Positions 9,687 to 16,823 of a stretch of DNA of 64,000 nucleotides are shown one piece after another. The stretch covers positions 2,321,001 through 2,385,000 of the forward strand of contig NZ_CP034783.1 in assembly GCF_006094435.1 (NCBI RefSeq), given 5' to 3'. The position numbers were made by a program, and so were the translations under genes. Within the stretch, counting starts at the first letter, position 1. Each line of letters opens with the position of its first letter. The notes under the pieces are model-generated. The model did not search any database. It saw only the letters and a list, made by a program, of their open reading frames with translations, and had not been told where the DNA came from. Source of the stretch: Pseudomonas sp. MPC6. Lineage in GTDB: Bacteria; Pseudomonadota; Gammaproteobacteria; Pseudomonadales; Pseudomonadaceae.

Positions 9687-10700
9687 CTAGTCACGCAAGT
9701 AGGCTACCAGGGCGTCAGCGAAGGACTCGGTCGTTCCGCTTCCCCCCATGTCCGGTGTCACCTGATCGCGGGCGGTTTTCAGGACAACGCGGATAGCGGT
9801 ACGAATGCGTGTCCCCTTGTCCACCATGCCCAGATAATCAAGCATGTCCGCGGCAGCCAACAACAATGCACAAGGGTTCGCGATGTTCTTGCCAGCGATG
9901 TCCGGTGCCGAGCCGTGGACCGCTTCGAAGATGGCCGCATCGGCACCGATGTTCGACCCGGGCGCCAAGCCCAATCCACCCACCAGGCCTGCGCACAAGT
10001 CTGAAAGGATGTCGCCAAACAGGTTGGTGGTGACAATGACATCGAATTGATGGGGGTTCATTACCAACTGCATACAGGCGTTATCGACGATCATTTCGTG
10101 GAATTCGATTTCCGGATAGTCCGCAGCGACCTCACGCGCGACCTCAAGAAACAAACCGGAGCAAGACTTGATGATATTGGCCTTGTGCACCGCGGTAACT
10201 TTCTTGCGGCCTTTGCTACGAGCCAGCTCGAACGCGTATCGCACGATGCGTTCGGAGGCTGTGCGTGTTACGCGAATGCTCGCCAAAGCGACTTCGCCGT
10301 CTTCGGAAATACTCTGTCCTTCGGGTAAGTACGCCCCCTCGGTATTTTCGCGCACCGTGATGATGTCGATATCTTCGAAGCGCGAACGGGTCCCCGGGAA
10401 ACTGATCGCCGGTCGGACATTGGCGTAGAGATCGAAATGGCGGCGCAGGTGGACGTTGATCGATGAGAACCCGCGGCCAATCGGTGTCGTCAGCGGGCCT
10501 TTAAGTGCGATGCCATGTTTGGCGATCGTATCGATAGAGGCGGGCGGCATCAGCTGTCCATGTTGCTGCAACGCCTCCAGGCCGGCCTCAACGAAGTCGT
10601 AGCGAAGATTGCAGTCAAGGGCGTCGAGTACGCGTAGCGTCGCTTGCATGATCTCGGGGCCGATGCCGTCGCCCTTGATGATTGCGATTGTTCTGCTCAT
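9687..10700 (-). CDS. NAD-dependent isocitrate dehydrogenase (IDH3-like, isopropylmalate dehydrogenase superfamily)
   Basis: A 337-residue decarboxylating dehydrogenase. It starts IAIIKGDGIGPEIMQ, has SSINVHLRRHFDLYANVRP (the Ser/Asn-Arg substrate loop typical of NAD-isocitrate dehydrogenases), RENTEGAY, the catalytic Lys region AVHKANIIK and the metal-binding Asp segment NLFGDILSDLCAGLVGG. Predicted reaction: isocitrate + NAD to 2-oxoglutarate + CO2. This short enzyme is distinct from the NADP-dependent Icd/Idh proteins usual in Pseudomonas. ATG 10700 follows AAGGAAGAG. The gene has its own operator-like palindrome 81 bases upstream and its own terminator. Homoisocitrate or tartrate as substrate cannot be excluded. 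Confidence 0.82.
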   Translation of the reverse strand: MSRTIAIIKGDGIGPEIMQATLRVLDALDCNLRYDFVEAGLEALQQHGQLMPPASIDTIAKHGIALKGPLTTPIGRGFSSINVHLRRHFDLYANVRPAISFPGTRSRFEDIDIITVRENTEGAYLPEGQSISEDGEVALASIRVTRTASERIVRYAFELARSKGRKKVTAVHKANIIKSCSGLFLEVAREVAADYPEIEFHEMIVDNACMQLVMNPHQFDVIVTTNLFGDILSDLCAGLVGGLGLAPGSNIGADAAIFEAVHGSAPDIAGKNIANPCALLLAAADMLDYLGMVDKGTRIRTAIRVVLKTARDQVTPDMGGSGTTESFADALVAYLRD

Positions 10701-10780
10701 GGTCTCTTCCTTAACAGAGCTTTGTCAGCCTGCTGTATTGATTGGTTGATTGAGACGGGTGTCGCGAATATGCGCATAAC

Positions 10781-10799
10781 ATTACCATACAATGTTAAT
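10781..10799. promoter_or_regulatory. Operator-like palindrome, member 2
   Basis: ATTACCATACAATGTTAAT, 16 of 19 positions identical to the 15771-15789 copy. It is embedded in a longer symmetrical context, CATAACATTA (10775-10784) against TAATGTTATG (10796-10805). It lies 81 bases upstream of the isocitrate dehydrogenase start, in the gap after the DUF1275 gene. Confidence 0.6.
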
Positions 10800-10835
10800 G
10801 TTATGCGGCGGGCGCGCTCAGCAAAAGTCATTGGC

Positions 10836-11597
10836 TCACTTTCGCATGACGCGGCGGACAAAAAGCCTGACGTCATCAAAGGCAGGCACGATTGCCAGCG
10901 TCACCAGAACCATCGCGAGCGGTACCGTTGAGATGTAACCAATGTGCTTGAACCCAAATGCCCCCACCACGCCGCCGAAGAAAAAATTCAGCGCCAGCAG
11001 TATCAGTATTTTGAGCCGGGTCCGATTGGCGAGAACTTTTGGGTGTGTCGATGGGCTGGCGGCATTCCAGTAAAAGAGTTTTCCCAACTCGATTCCGATG
11101 TCCGTGATGATGCCGGTGATGTGTGTCGTGCGGATTTCGGCTTTTGAAATTTTGGTGATCACCGCGTTTTGTAGCCCCATGATGAAGCACAGGAGCATCA
11201 CGGTGACTGACACGAACAAACCATTCACTGTGGAGAGTCGGGCGCCCAGAAAGCCAAAGCAGATAAGCAGAAAGGCCTCGACCAGAAGGGGCACTGCAAA
11301 CTCACTGTGCATCCGTCTGCGTCGGGAGTAATTGACCATGACCGCAGAGCACGCAGCCCCAACCAGAAAAGACAACAATGCGCCGGTGCCACTGAGCACC
11401 AGGTCGTAGGCGCCCAGCACACTGTTGTCTGCCATCGAAGAGACGATGCCGGTCATGTGTGAGGTGTACTGCTGCACTGCCAGGAAACCGCCAGCGTTGA
11501 TTGCTCCCGCGACGAAGGCCAAGGCAAACCCAAGATGTCGGTTTGCAGCGGTGGTACGCCTTCGCCCGGTGAGACTCCTGACATATTTGATCGGCAT
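10836..11597 (-). CDS. DUF1275 (YoaK-like) membrane protein
   Basis: A 253-residue inner-membrane protein with six or seven hydrophobic segments. It shows the DUF1275 repeats built around a HMTG/HITG motif (SHMTGIVSSMADN near residue 47 and THITGIITDIGIELG near residue 150) and a conserved QNAVITKIS segment. The biochemical role of the family is not established. It lies 38 bases downstream of the malic enzyme gene on the same strand and is probably co-transcribed with it. Confidence concerns the family, not the function. Confidence 0.85.
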   Translation of the reverse strand: MPIKYVRSLTGRRRTTAANRHLGFALAFVAGAINAGGFLAVQQYTSHMTGIVSSMADNSVLGAYDLVLSGTGALLSFLVGAACSAVMVNYSRRRRMHSEFAVPLLVEAFLLICFGFLGARLSTVNGLFVSVTVMLLCFIMGLQNAVITKISKAEIRTTHITGIITDIGIELGKLFYWNAASPSTHPKVLANRTRLKILILLALNFFFGGVVGAFGFKHIGYISTVPLAMVLVTLAIVPAFDDVRLFVRRVMRK

Positions 11598-11635
11598 TTA
11601 TTCACCGTTGTCTCAAGCATATGAGGAGCAAAAGC

Positions 11636-12880
11636 TTAAAGCGGGTAGTGCGCCGGGTAATGCAGCTTTGCAACGCCGGTGTCGATAGCGGCCTTGGCCA
11701 CAGCACCGGCTATTGCTCCGAGCAGGCGAGCATCGAGCGCTTTGGGGAGAATGTAATCGCGGCCAAACTCAAGTTTATCGACGTTGAATGCTTGCAGCAC
11801 TTGCACCGGTGTCGGCTCCTTGGCCAATTGGCGCAGGGCTTCCACCGCCGCAATTTTCATCGCTTCGTTGATCCGGGTTGCGCGAACATCCAGCGTTCCG
11901 CGGAAAATGAACGGAAAGCCCAGGACGTTATTGACCTGGTTCGGGTAATCAGAGCGACCGGTCGCCATGATCAGGTCATCACGTGTGGCCATGGCCAGCT
12001 CGTAGCTGATTTCAGGGTCCGGGTTAGAGCAGGCAAACACGATCGGGTCAGGTGCCATCGCTGCCAATGCTTCTGCCGGGAGGAGATTGGCTCCAGACAG
12101 GCCGACAAACACGTCAGCGCCGGTCATGGCTTCCATCAGCGTACGAGGGCCACCGTCGTTGACGAACTGTGCTTTGTATTGATTGAGGCCTTCCCGAGCG
12201 GAGTGGATAACACCGACACGATCGACCATGTACAGGTTGCTTTTCTGAGCGCCGAGACTAAGCAGCAGGCGCATGCAAGCAGTGGCGGCGGCACCGGCGC
12301 CGAGGCAAACAATTCTCGCATTCCCCAGGGTTTTGCCCTGGATCTCAAGTGCATTGAGCATGCCGGCGGCCGTGACGATGGCCGTACCGTGCTGGTCGTC
12401 ATGGAAGACTGGGATGCTGCACTGTTCGATCAGTGCTTCTTCGATTTCAAAGCACTCGGGCGCTTTGATGTCTTCCAGGTTGATGCCGCCAAAGGTGTCG
12501 GCAATGCGCACGACGGTCTCGATAAAGGCCTGGGAGCTCTCGGCATTGACTTCGATATCGATCGAATCGATTCCGGCGAAACGCTTGAACAGCAATGCTT
12601 TGCCTTCCATGACCGGCTTGCTGGCCAAGGGGCCTAGATTGCCGAGGCCCAGAATGGCCGTGCCGTTGGTGATCACGGCCACCAGATTTCCTTTACCGGT
12701 GTAGCGGTAAGCGTTCTCCGGGTCCTTCGCAATTTCGCGTACGGGCTCCGCTACGCCTGGGCTGTAGGCCAGTGCGAGTTGGGCGGCTGTGTCGGCGGGC
12801 TTGGTCAGCGCGATGCTGATTTTTCCTGGGGTTGGGAATTCGTGGTAATCCAGTGCGGCCTGCTTGAAGTCGGTAGTCAT
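11636..12880 (-). CDS. maeB: NAD(P)-dependent malic enzyme, short form
   Basis: A 414-residue oxidative decarboxylase: malate to pyruvate + CO2 with reduction of NAD(P). The malic-enzyme core is intact: YSPGVAEPVREI, the Lys-containing [19 protein letters not shown], the metal site IPVFHDDQHGTAIV, the nucleotide fold IVCLGAGAAATAC and VFACSNPDPEIS. It lacks the C-terminal phosphotransacetylase-like domain of E. coli MaeB, as is usual for short bacterial forms. It heads a probable minus-strand operon with the DUF1275 gene. An operator-like site lies 34 bases upstream. A decayed partial copy of a related gene lies at 15644-15755. Cofactor preference cannot be read from sequence. Confidence 0.93.
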   Translation of the reverse strand: MTTDFKQAALDYHEFPTPGKISIALTKPADTAAQLALAYSPGVAEPVREIAKDPENAYRYTGKGNLVAVITNGTAILGLGNLGPLASKPVMEGKALLFKRFAGIDSIDIEVNAESSQAFIETVVRIADTFGGINLEDIKAPECFEIEEALIEQCSIPVFHDDQHGTAIVTAAGMLNALEIQGKTLGNARIVCLGAGAAATACMRLLLSLGAQKSNLYMVDRVGVIHSAREGLNQYKAQFVNDGGPRTLMEAMTGADVFVGLSGANLLPAEALAAMAPDPIVFACSNPDPEISYELAMATRDDLIMATGRSDYPNQVNNVLGFPFIFRGTLDVRATRINEAMKIAAVEALRQLAKEPTPVQVLQAFNVDKLEFGRDYILPKALDARLLGAIAGAVAKAAIDTGVAKLHYPAHYPL

Positions 12881-12913
12881 GCGATCACCTGATTAGACAT
12901 TGATTATAACCAC

Positions 12914-12932
12914 ATGTTAACACTATTATAAT
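12914..12932. promoter_or_regulatory. Operator-like site, member 3 (malic enzyme promoter)
   Basis: ATGTTAACACTATTATAAT, 14 of 19 positions identical to the 15771-15789 copy. The right half (CTATTATAAT) is best conserved; the left half is diverged. It lies 34 bases upstream of the malic enzyme start, a position suited to a repressor site. Confidence 0.5.
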
Positions 12933-12939
12933 GCGAGGC

Positions 12940-13122
12940 AGCGAGGTCCTGACCCACAGACACGGATCAAATTGCCGGCTGAACGCTGCTGATGAAGGGG
13001 TTTGTCAGCAGCGGACCCACTCTATTGGCCCTGAGACTTCAGGGTGGGCCTGTATCTGTTGGTCAATAGAGATCCTCCTGTGCTTGAACCCGCCTTAGGC
13101 CACCTCGTGTGGCCATTTTTTT
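12940..13122 (+). ncRNA. Candidate small RNA in the malic-enzyme upstream gap, ending in a terminator
   Basis: Between the divergent malic enzyme start (12880) and the end of the minus-strand small gene (13279) lie about 400 bases with no convincing coding frame. A strong plus-strand terminator closes the first half: GGCCAC (13098-13103), loop, GTGGCC (13109-13114), then A and seven T (13116-13122). No annotated plus-strand gene precedes it, so a short transcript must end there if the terminator is used. Upstream, CCCTGA and TCAGGG pair around 13030-13042. The 5' end is unknown and I could not find a convincing promoter. The rest, 13123-13278, shows nothing I recognise. Confidence 0.35.
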
Positions 13123-13278
13123 GCGCGCTCGAATGTCCCCGGCGTCAAGACGCTGAAGTGACGGACGTGGCTCAAATGAAGGCGGTGATCAAAATAGCGG
13201 GGAGCGAAAGGGGAGCAGGCCATGACAAAGGCGCTGAGACAACAGTTCAGGTGTCGTTCCGAGCTGTCTTTCGAACAA

Positions 13279-13509
13279 TCAGAAATGGACTTCGGCGGAC
13301 TTGATACCCAGCGCTCGAAGCTCGCGGATCAGTTCATCGAGTTGTCCAAATGACTCGATTTCCTCGTTGTCATTGACCAGGAAATAGCTTCTCCCAGCTT
13401 CCTTTTTGAAAAGGATGATCCATTCGTGCGTATTGGCCGGGTTGGCTATCACATGCGTGTCGAAATGCATGCCTTCACCGTGTTTGGTTTTGACGTCTTC
13501 GCGTTTCAT
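13279..13509 (-). CDS. Small conserved protein, paralogue of the 9122-9352 product (76 aa)
   Basis: The 76-residue product starts MKREDVKTKHGEGMHFDTHV and contains ANPANTHEWIILFKKEAGR and YFLVNDNEEIE. It has the same length as the 9122 product and matches it in about 7 of 10 residues, with no gaps. ATG 13509 has GGAG seven bases upstream. It is divergent from the SulP transporter gene, and the 140-base gap between them holds an operator-like site (13599-13617). Function unknown; no membrane or signal segment. The duplication at both ends of the isocitrate dehydrogenase/malic enzyme segment is notable. Confidence 0.75.
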   Translation of the reverse strand: MKREDVKTKHGEGMHFDTHVIANPANTHEWIILFKKEAGRSYFLVNDNEEIESFGQLDELIRELRALGIKSAEVHF

Positions 13510-13598
13510 TCGGGGTCTCCGGGCATATGTTTATGCGCTCTCGACACTGTATCTACTGTGTCGCTGGTGTCGTACGAGGCCAGGCCAATTGCTTTACT

Positions 13599-13617
13599 AT
13601 TATCACTACGTGTAAAT
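13599..13617. promoter_or_regulatory. Operator-like site, member 4 (divergent 13509 / SulP promoter)
   Basis: ATTATCACTACGTGTAAAT: the left arm ATTATCA is identical to the other members, the right arm is weaker (12 of 19 overall). An overlapping longer inverted repeat, TACTATT (13595-13601) with AATAGTA (13615-13621), is perfect. It lies 33 bases before the SulP start and 90 bases before the divergent small gene. Confidence 0.5.
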
Positions 13618-13649
13618 AGTATGCACATGCCATCAAAGCGAGGCTAGTC

Positions 13650-15305
13650 ATGATTGCGATACGAGAAGCTTGGAAAGCAGGCTTGTTAGGGCGCGAGCAT
13701 TGGCTTCGAAATATCGTCTCGGGGGTCATCGTCGGCGTCGTGGCGCTACCCTTGGCCATGGCATTTGCCATCGCCTCGGGCGTCAAACCTGAGCAAGGGA
13801 TTTACACCGCCATTGTCGCGGGTCTCTTGGTTTCGCTCTTCGGCGGGAGCCGTCTTCAGATAGCTGGCCCGACAGGGGCATTCATTGTCATTTTGGCGGG
13901 TGTGACCGCCAAATATGGCGTTGATGGCTTGCAGATCGCGACGATGATGGCCGGTGCAATATTATTGCTGCTCGGCATCACCAAGCTTGGCGCACTAATC
14001 AAGTTCATTCCCGATCCCGTGATCGTTGGGTTCACCGCCGGCATCGGGGTCATCATTTGGGTCGGGCAATGGAAAGACTTTTTGGGCTTGCCGAAAATCA
14101 GTGGCGACCATTTTCATGAGCGGCTCTGGCACCTCGTCCAGGCTCTGCCCGGCCTCCATGTGCCCACGACCCTGTTAGCCTTTTTAAGCCTGCTGTTGGT
14201 GATACTCGCGCCTAAAGTACCCGGCGTAAGGCGTGTTCCCGGTCCTCTGATTGCCATGGTCGTTGTGACGGCGTTGCACGCCTGTTTTCAATTCGATGGC
14301 GTGGCAACGATCGGGAGTGCATTCGGGGGGATTCCTCAAGGACTGCCCAACATTGGCCTTCCTGAAATAACGCTGCCGCAGATCATTGAATTGATTGGTC
14401 CTGCGTTCGCGATCGCGATGCTGGGGGCGATCGAGTCGCTGTTGTCTGCTGTTGTCGCCGACGGGATGGCCGGCACCAAACATGACTCCAATCAGGAGTT
14501 GATCGGACAAGGCATTGCCAACCTGGTCACTCCTCTGTTTGGTGGCTTTGCTGCGACAGGCGCGATCGCTCGAACAGCGACCAACATCCGCAACGGTGGC
14601 AACAGCCCCATTGCCGGTTTTGCGCACGCCGTCACGTTGATTTTATTGATCCTCTTCCTGGCACCTCTGGCTTCGGATATCCCGCTGTGCGCGTTGGCCG
14701 CGATCTTGTTCGTGGTCGCTTACAACATGAGCGAACTGAAGCACTTCAAACGCATGGTCAAACGAGCCCCAAAAGCGGACGTTGCGATCCTTTTGATCAC
14801 GTTCAGCCTGACCGTTTTCAGCGACCTGGCGATTGCAGTGAATATCGGGGTCATTCTCGCCATGCTGCAGTTCATGCGTCGGATGGCTTCATCTGTAGGG
14901 GTGCAGTTAATGGTCGAAAAAGAGCTGGAGGCAGAGTTGCGCCTGAATGGGCATGTACATCTTCCACCTGGTGTTTTGGTTTACACCATTGAGGGGCCTC
15001 TCTTCTTTGGCGCCGCAGAAACCTTTGAGCGGGTTTTGGCTCAGACGCACACCGATCCCGGGACGTTGATTATTCGTCTGAAGCGGGTGCCGTTCATGGA
15101 TATCACGGGCTTGCAAACGCTGCTCGAAGTGATTGAGCAGCTGCGTAAACGCAGCATCGTCGTGAAGTTGTGTGAAGCCAACGAAAAAGTCCTTGGCAAG
15201 CTCGACAAGGCAGGGGTTCTTCAGGCACTCGGCTCACAGCATTATCATGCTGACTTCAGTGGTGCACTGGGCAGCTACGCCGAGATCGACAAGCCCCAGG
15301 GCTAG
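13650..15305 (+). CDS. SulP/SLC26-family anion transporter with STAS domain
   Basis: A 551-residue inner-membrane transporter. The N-terminal 430 residues hold the SulP core of many hydrophobic segments, with the family motif VALPLAMAFAIASGVKPEQG, the binding-site stretch LQIAGPTGAFIVIL and LLSAVVADGMAG. The last 110 residues form a cytoplasmic STAS domain (PFMDITGLQTLLEVIEQL). SulP proteins carry sulfate, bicarbonate or C4-dicarboxylates (DauA type). The neighbouring malic enzyme and isocitrate dehydrogenase make a dicarboxylate or bicarbonate substrate attractive, but that is inference. Start ATG 13650. No co-transcribed gene follows in the same direction until 15871. Confidence 0.88.
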   Translation: MIAIREAWKAGLLGREHWLRNIVSGVIVGVVALPLAMAFAIASGVKPEQGIYTAIVAGLLVSLFGGSRLQIAGPTGAFIVILAGVTAKYGVDGLQIATMMAGAILLLLGITKLGALIKFIPDPVIVGFTAGIGVIIWVGQWKDFLGLPKISGDHFHERLWHLVQALPGLHVPTTLLAFLSLLLVILAPKVPGVRRVPGPLIAMVVVTALHACFQFDGVATIGSAFGGIPQGLPNIGLPEITLPQIIELIGPAFAIAMLGAIESLLSAVVADGMAGTKHDSNQELIGQGIANLVTPLFGGFAATGAIARTATNIRNGGNSPIAGFAHAVTLILLILFLAPLASDIPLCALAAILFVVAYNMSELKHFKRMVKRAPKADVAILLITFSLTVFSDLAIAVNIGVILAMLQFMRRMASSVGVQLMVEKELEAELRLNGHVHLPPGVLVYTIEGPLFFGAAETFERVLAQTHTDPGTLIIRLKRVPFMDITGLQTLLEVIEQLRKRSIVVKLCEANEKVLGKLDKAGVLQALGSQHYHADFSGALGSYAEIDKPQG

Positions 15306-15374
15306 CGATGAGGTGCAACAGAGTAGAAGGCGCGATGAGCAGGCATTCGTCGTGCCCGCTCATGCGCAGATGAA

Positions 15375-15560
15375 TCACTTGCCATTGGCCGCAGTTTTGC
15401 TTTTGGTGGCGTAGGACACGCCGTGCGTCTCCAGATAGTCCCGAATAAGCTGACGAACGACCTGAGAGGGCGTCAGATCCTGAGACGCGCACAGCTCTTC
15501 AAGCGCTTTTTTCTTGACGGGATCAATGAGCACAGTTAGTCGTGCAGTCTTATTTTCCAT
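15375..15560 (-). CDS. Ribbon-helix-helix DNA-binding protein (61 aa)
   Basis: A 61-residue protein: a short N-terminal strand (TARLTVLIDPVKKKALEEL) followed by a helical part (SQDLTPSQVVRQLIRDYLE) and a basic tail, the pattern of CopG/Arc-type ribbon-helix-helix regulators or antitoxins. No toxin gene adjoins it. A weak member of the palindrome family lies 28 bases upstream of its start (15588-15606), the position of an autoregulatory operator. It is the only recognisable DNA-binding protein in the 8.6-16.5 kb block and so the best local candidate to bind these palindromes. That link is inference. Confidence 0.72.
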   Translation of the reverse strand: MENKTARLTVLIDPVKKKALEELCASQDLTPSQVVRQLIRDYLETHGVSYATKSKTAANGK

Positions 15561-15587
15561 GGAATTGCCACTACCCTAAAACGGTCG

Positions 15588-15606
15588 ATGTTAATCAAAT
15601 TGTAAT
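15588..15606. promoter_or_regulatory. Weak operator-like site, member 5 (upstream of the ribbon-helix-helix gene)
   Basis: ATGTTAATCAAATTGTAAT: 11 of 19 positions match the 15771 copy, but 14 of 19 match the malic-enzyme site (12914-12932). It lies 28 bases upstream of the ribbon-helix-helix start. On its own it would not be convincing. Confidence 0.3.
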
Positions 15607-15643
15607 AGTCGGGGATTTATTTGTCACCGATTAGGTTCGTGGA

Positions 15644-15755
15644 AGCGCTTTTCCCTCCATCACCGGCTTGCTGGCAAGAGATCCCTGGTTGCCCGGATGC
15701 AGAATCGACGCTCCGTCGGCAATGATCGCGACGAGGTGGCCTTTACCTCGCACGC
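15644..15755 (-). pseudogene. Internal fragment of a second malic enzyme gene
   Basis: On the minus strand one frame reads [20 protein letters not shown], then [16 protein letters not shown]. It lines up with GKGNLVAVITNGTAILGLGN and [17 protein letters not shown] of the intact malic enzyme in this window. Only about 37 residues remain, without start, active site or nucleotide fold. It is either a duplicated and decayed piece of the neighbouring gene or the relic of another malic enzyme. The palindrome at 15771-15789 sits just upstream of it, so the fragment may once have been expressed from that promoter. Confidence 0.8.
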
Positions 15756-15770
15756 CTCAGCTGTGCTTTT

Positions 15771-15789
15771 ATTATCATACTATGATAAT
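15771..15789. promoter_or_regulatory. Operator-like palindrome, best copy of the family
   Basis: ATTATCATACTATGATAAT: perfect 9-bp arms (ATTATCATA / TATGATAAT) around a single C. It lies 82 bases upstream of the TRIC-like gene and 15 bases beyond the malic-enzyme fragment. Its symmetry and recurrence indicate a dimeric regulator site rather than a terminator: there is no T run and it stands before genes. Confidence 0.7.
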
Positions 15790-15870
15790 GTTATTAGACC
15801 TTGATGTGTGTCTTTGAGGGCGCTTCATTTCAAGAACTTCTCCCATTTGCAGTACAGGCTGGTTCCGTAG

Positions 15871-16503
15871 ATGAAGGCTTACCACGCTGATTGGGTGATT
15901 TATTACTGTGAGTTGTCAGGCGTTGCAGCCTTCGCAGTGACCGGCACCCTGATGGCAGGGCGAAAATCGTTGGACTGGTTCGGTGTAATCACCCTCAGTT
16001 TGGTCACCGCTTTAGGCGGCGGTGCCTTGCGTGACGTACTGATGGCACATTATCCGATCGAGTGGATTTCCAATGAGAATGGCTTTTTGGTAGCGGTCAG
16101 TGCTTCGCTAGGAACCATGATTTGGGCGAGGACCTTGAAAACCTTCAACGAGAAGGTGTTGTTGGTAGCCGATGCATTTGGATTGGCAGTATTTACGGTC
16201 AGAGGAACAGATATGGCTCTTCAGCAAAACCTCCCTCCCAGCATCGCAGTGATCATGGGTGTAGCTACCGCAGTCGCCGGGGGTGTGATACGTGATGTGT
16301 TGTGTAACGAAATACCGTTGGTGTTTAAACGTGAGGTTTATGCATCCATCAGTATTCTGGGTGCCGTCGCCTACATCACGCTGTTGAATTTGCAGATGTC
16401 TCTTGAAGTAGCGTCTGCAATCGCCATTGCGTTCGTTTTCGTCAGCCGTATTGCCGCCATTCATTGGAAATGGAAGCTACCCAGGTTCCATGTAGTCGAT
16501 TGA
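15871..16503 (+). CDS. TRIC-type (UPF0126/YadS-like) cation channel family membrane protein
   Basis: A 210-residue protein with seven hydrophobic segments arranged as two similar halves. Each half carries the family glycine motif: ALGGGALRDVLMAHYP near residue 50 and VAGGVIRDVLCNEIPLVF near residue 135. Bacterial members of this family form trimeric potassium-conducting channels; some are proposed glycine transporters. Start ATG 15871 is followed directly by KAYHADWVIYYCELSGVAAF. The palindrome at 15771-15789 is in its promoter region, suggesting membership of the same regulatory unit as the malic enzyme and isocitrate dehydrogenase. Confidence 0.88.
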   Translation: MKAYHADWVIYYCELSGVAAFAVTGTLMAGRKSLDWFGVITLSLVTALGGGALRDVLMAHYPIEWISNENGFLVAVSASLGTMIWARTLKTFNEKVLLVADAFGLAVFTVRGTDMALQQNLPPSIAVIMGVATAVAGGVIRDVLCNEIPLVFKREVYASISILGAVAYITLLNLQMSLEVASAIAIAFVFVSRIAAIHWKWKLPRFHVVD

Positions 16504-16561
16504 TCTTGTTGCCTGGCCGACAACGCTACGCTCTATAAGAAAACATGAGTGATGCCAAGTC

Positions 16562-16757
16562 TCTCTGCCGGTGATTTCGCTGATATTCAGGTCCGCAGTT
16601 GCCTCGAGCCAGACGATTTCCTCGTGGTCGCGCTGATAGTTTTTGGTCATGCCCTCGCTCGTATGCCCTGCAGTTTTCTGCCCGTCCTTTCCGGCTTGCC
16701 GGCGGAGCGCTCGATGATGTGAGAGGCGTTCGTGCCCTTGGCGACGACCTGGTAGCG
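16562..16757 (-). pseudogene. Probable C-terminal remnant of a phage-type tyrosine integrase
   Basis: On the minus strand one frame reads KTAGHTSEGMTKNYQRDHEE followed by IVWLEATADLNISEITGRE. The pattern GHT-x3-MT-x2-Y is that of the catalytic C-terminus of tyrosine recombinases, with Tyr as the nucleophile. Upstream the frame loses resemblance and a neighbouring frame reads AKGTNASHIIERSAGKP, suggesting frameshifts. The core-binding domain and the first catalytic Arg are missing. No tRNA gene or direct-repeat attachment site was found nearby. It fits a relic of the event that brought in the preceding accessory block; identity is moderately sure. Confidence 0.48.
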
Positions 16758-16823
16758 AATCGCTCAATGAATCATTGAGTGACCTCATGGTCATAGCACT
16801 GACTTTTTCCATCAGGACTTTAA

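Noticed and set aside
13044..13304. An 86-codon plus-strand gene between the malic enzyme and the small paralogue gene
   Set aside because: It runs through the terminator hairpin at 13098-13122 and partly antisense to the conserved 76-residue gene; no supporting start signal.
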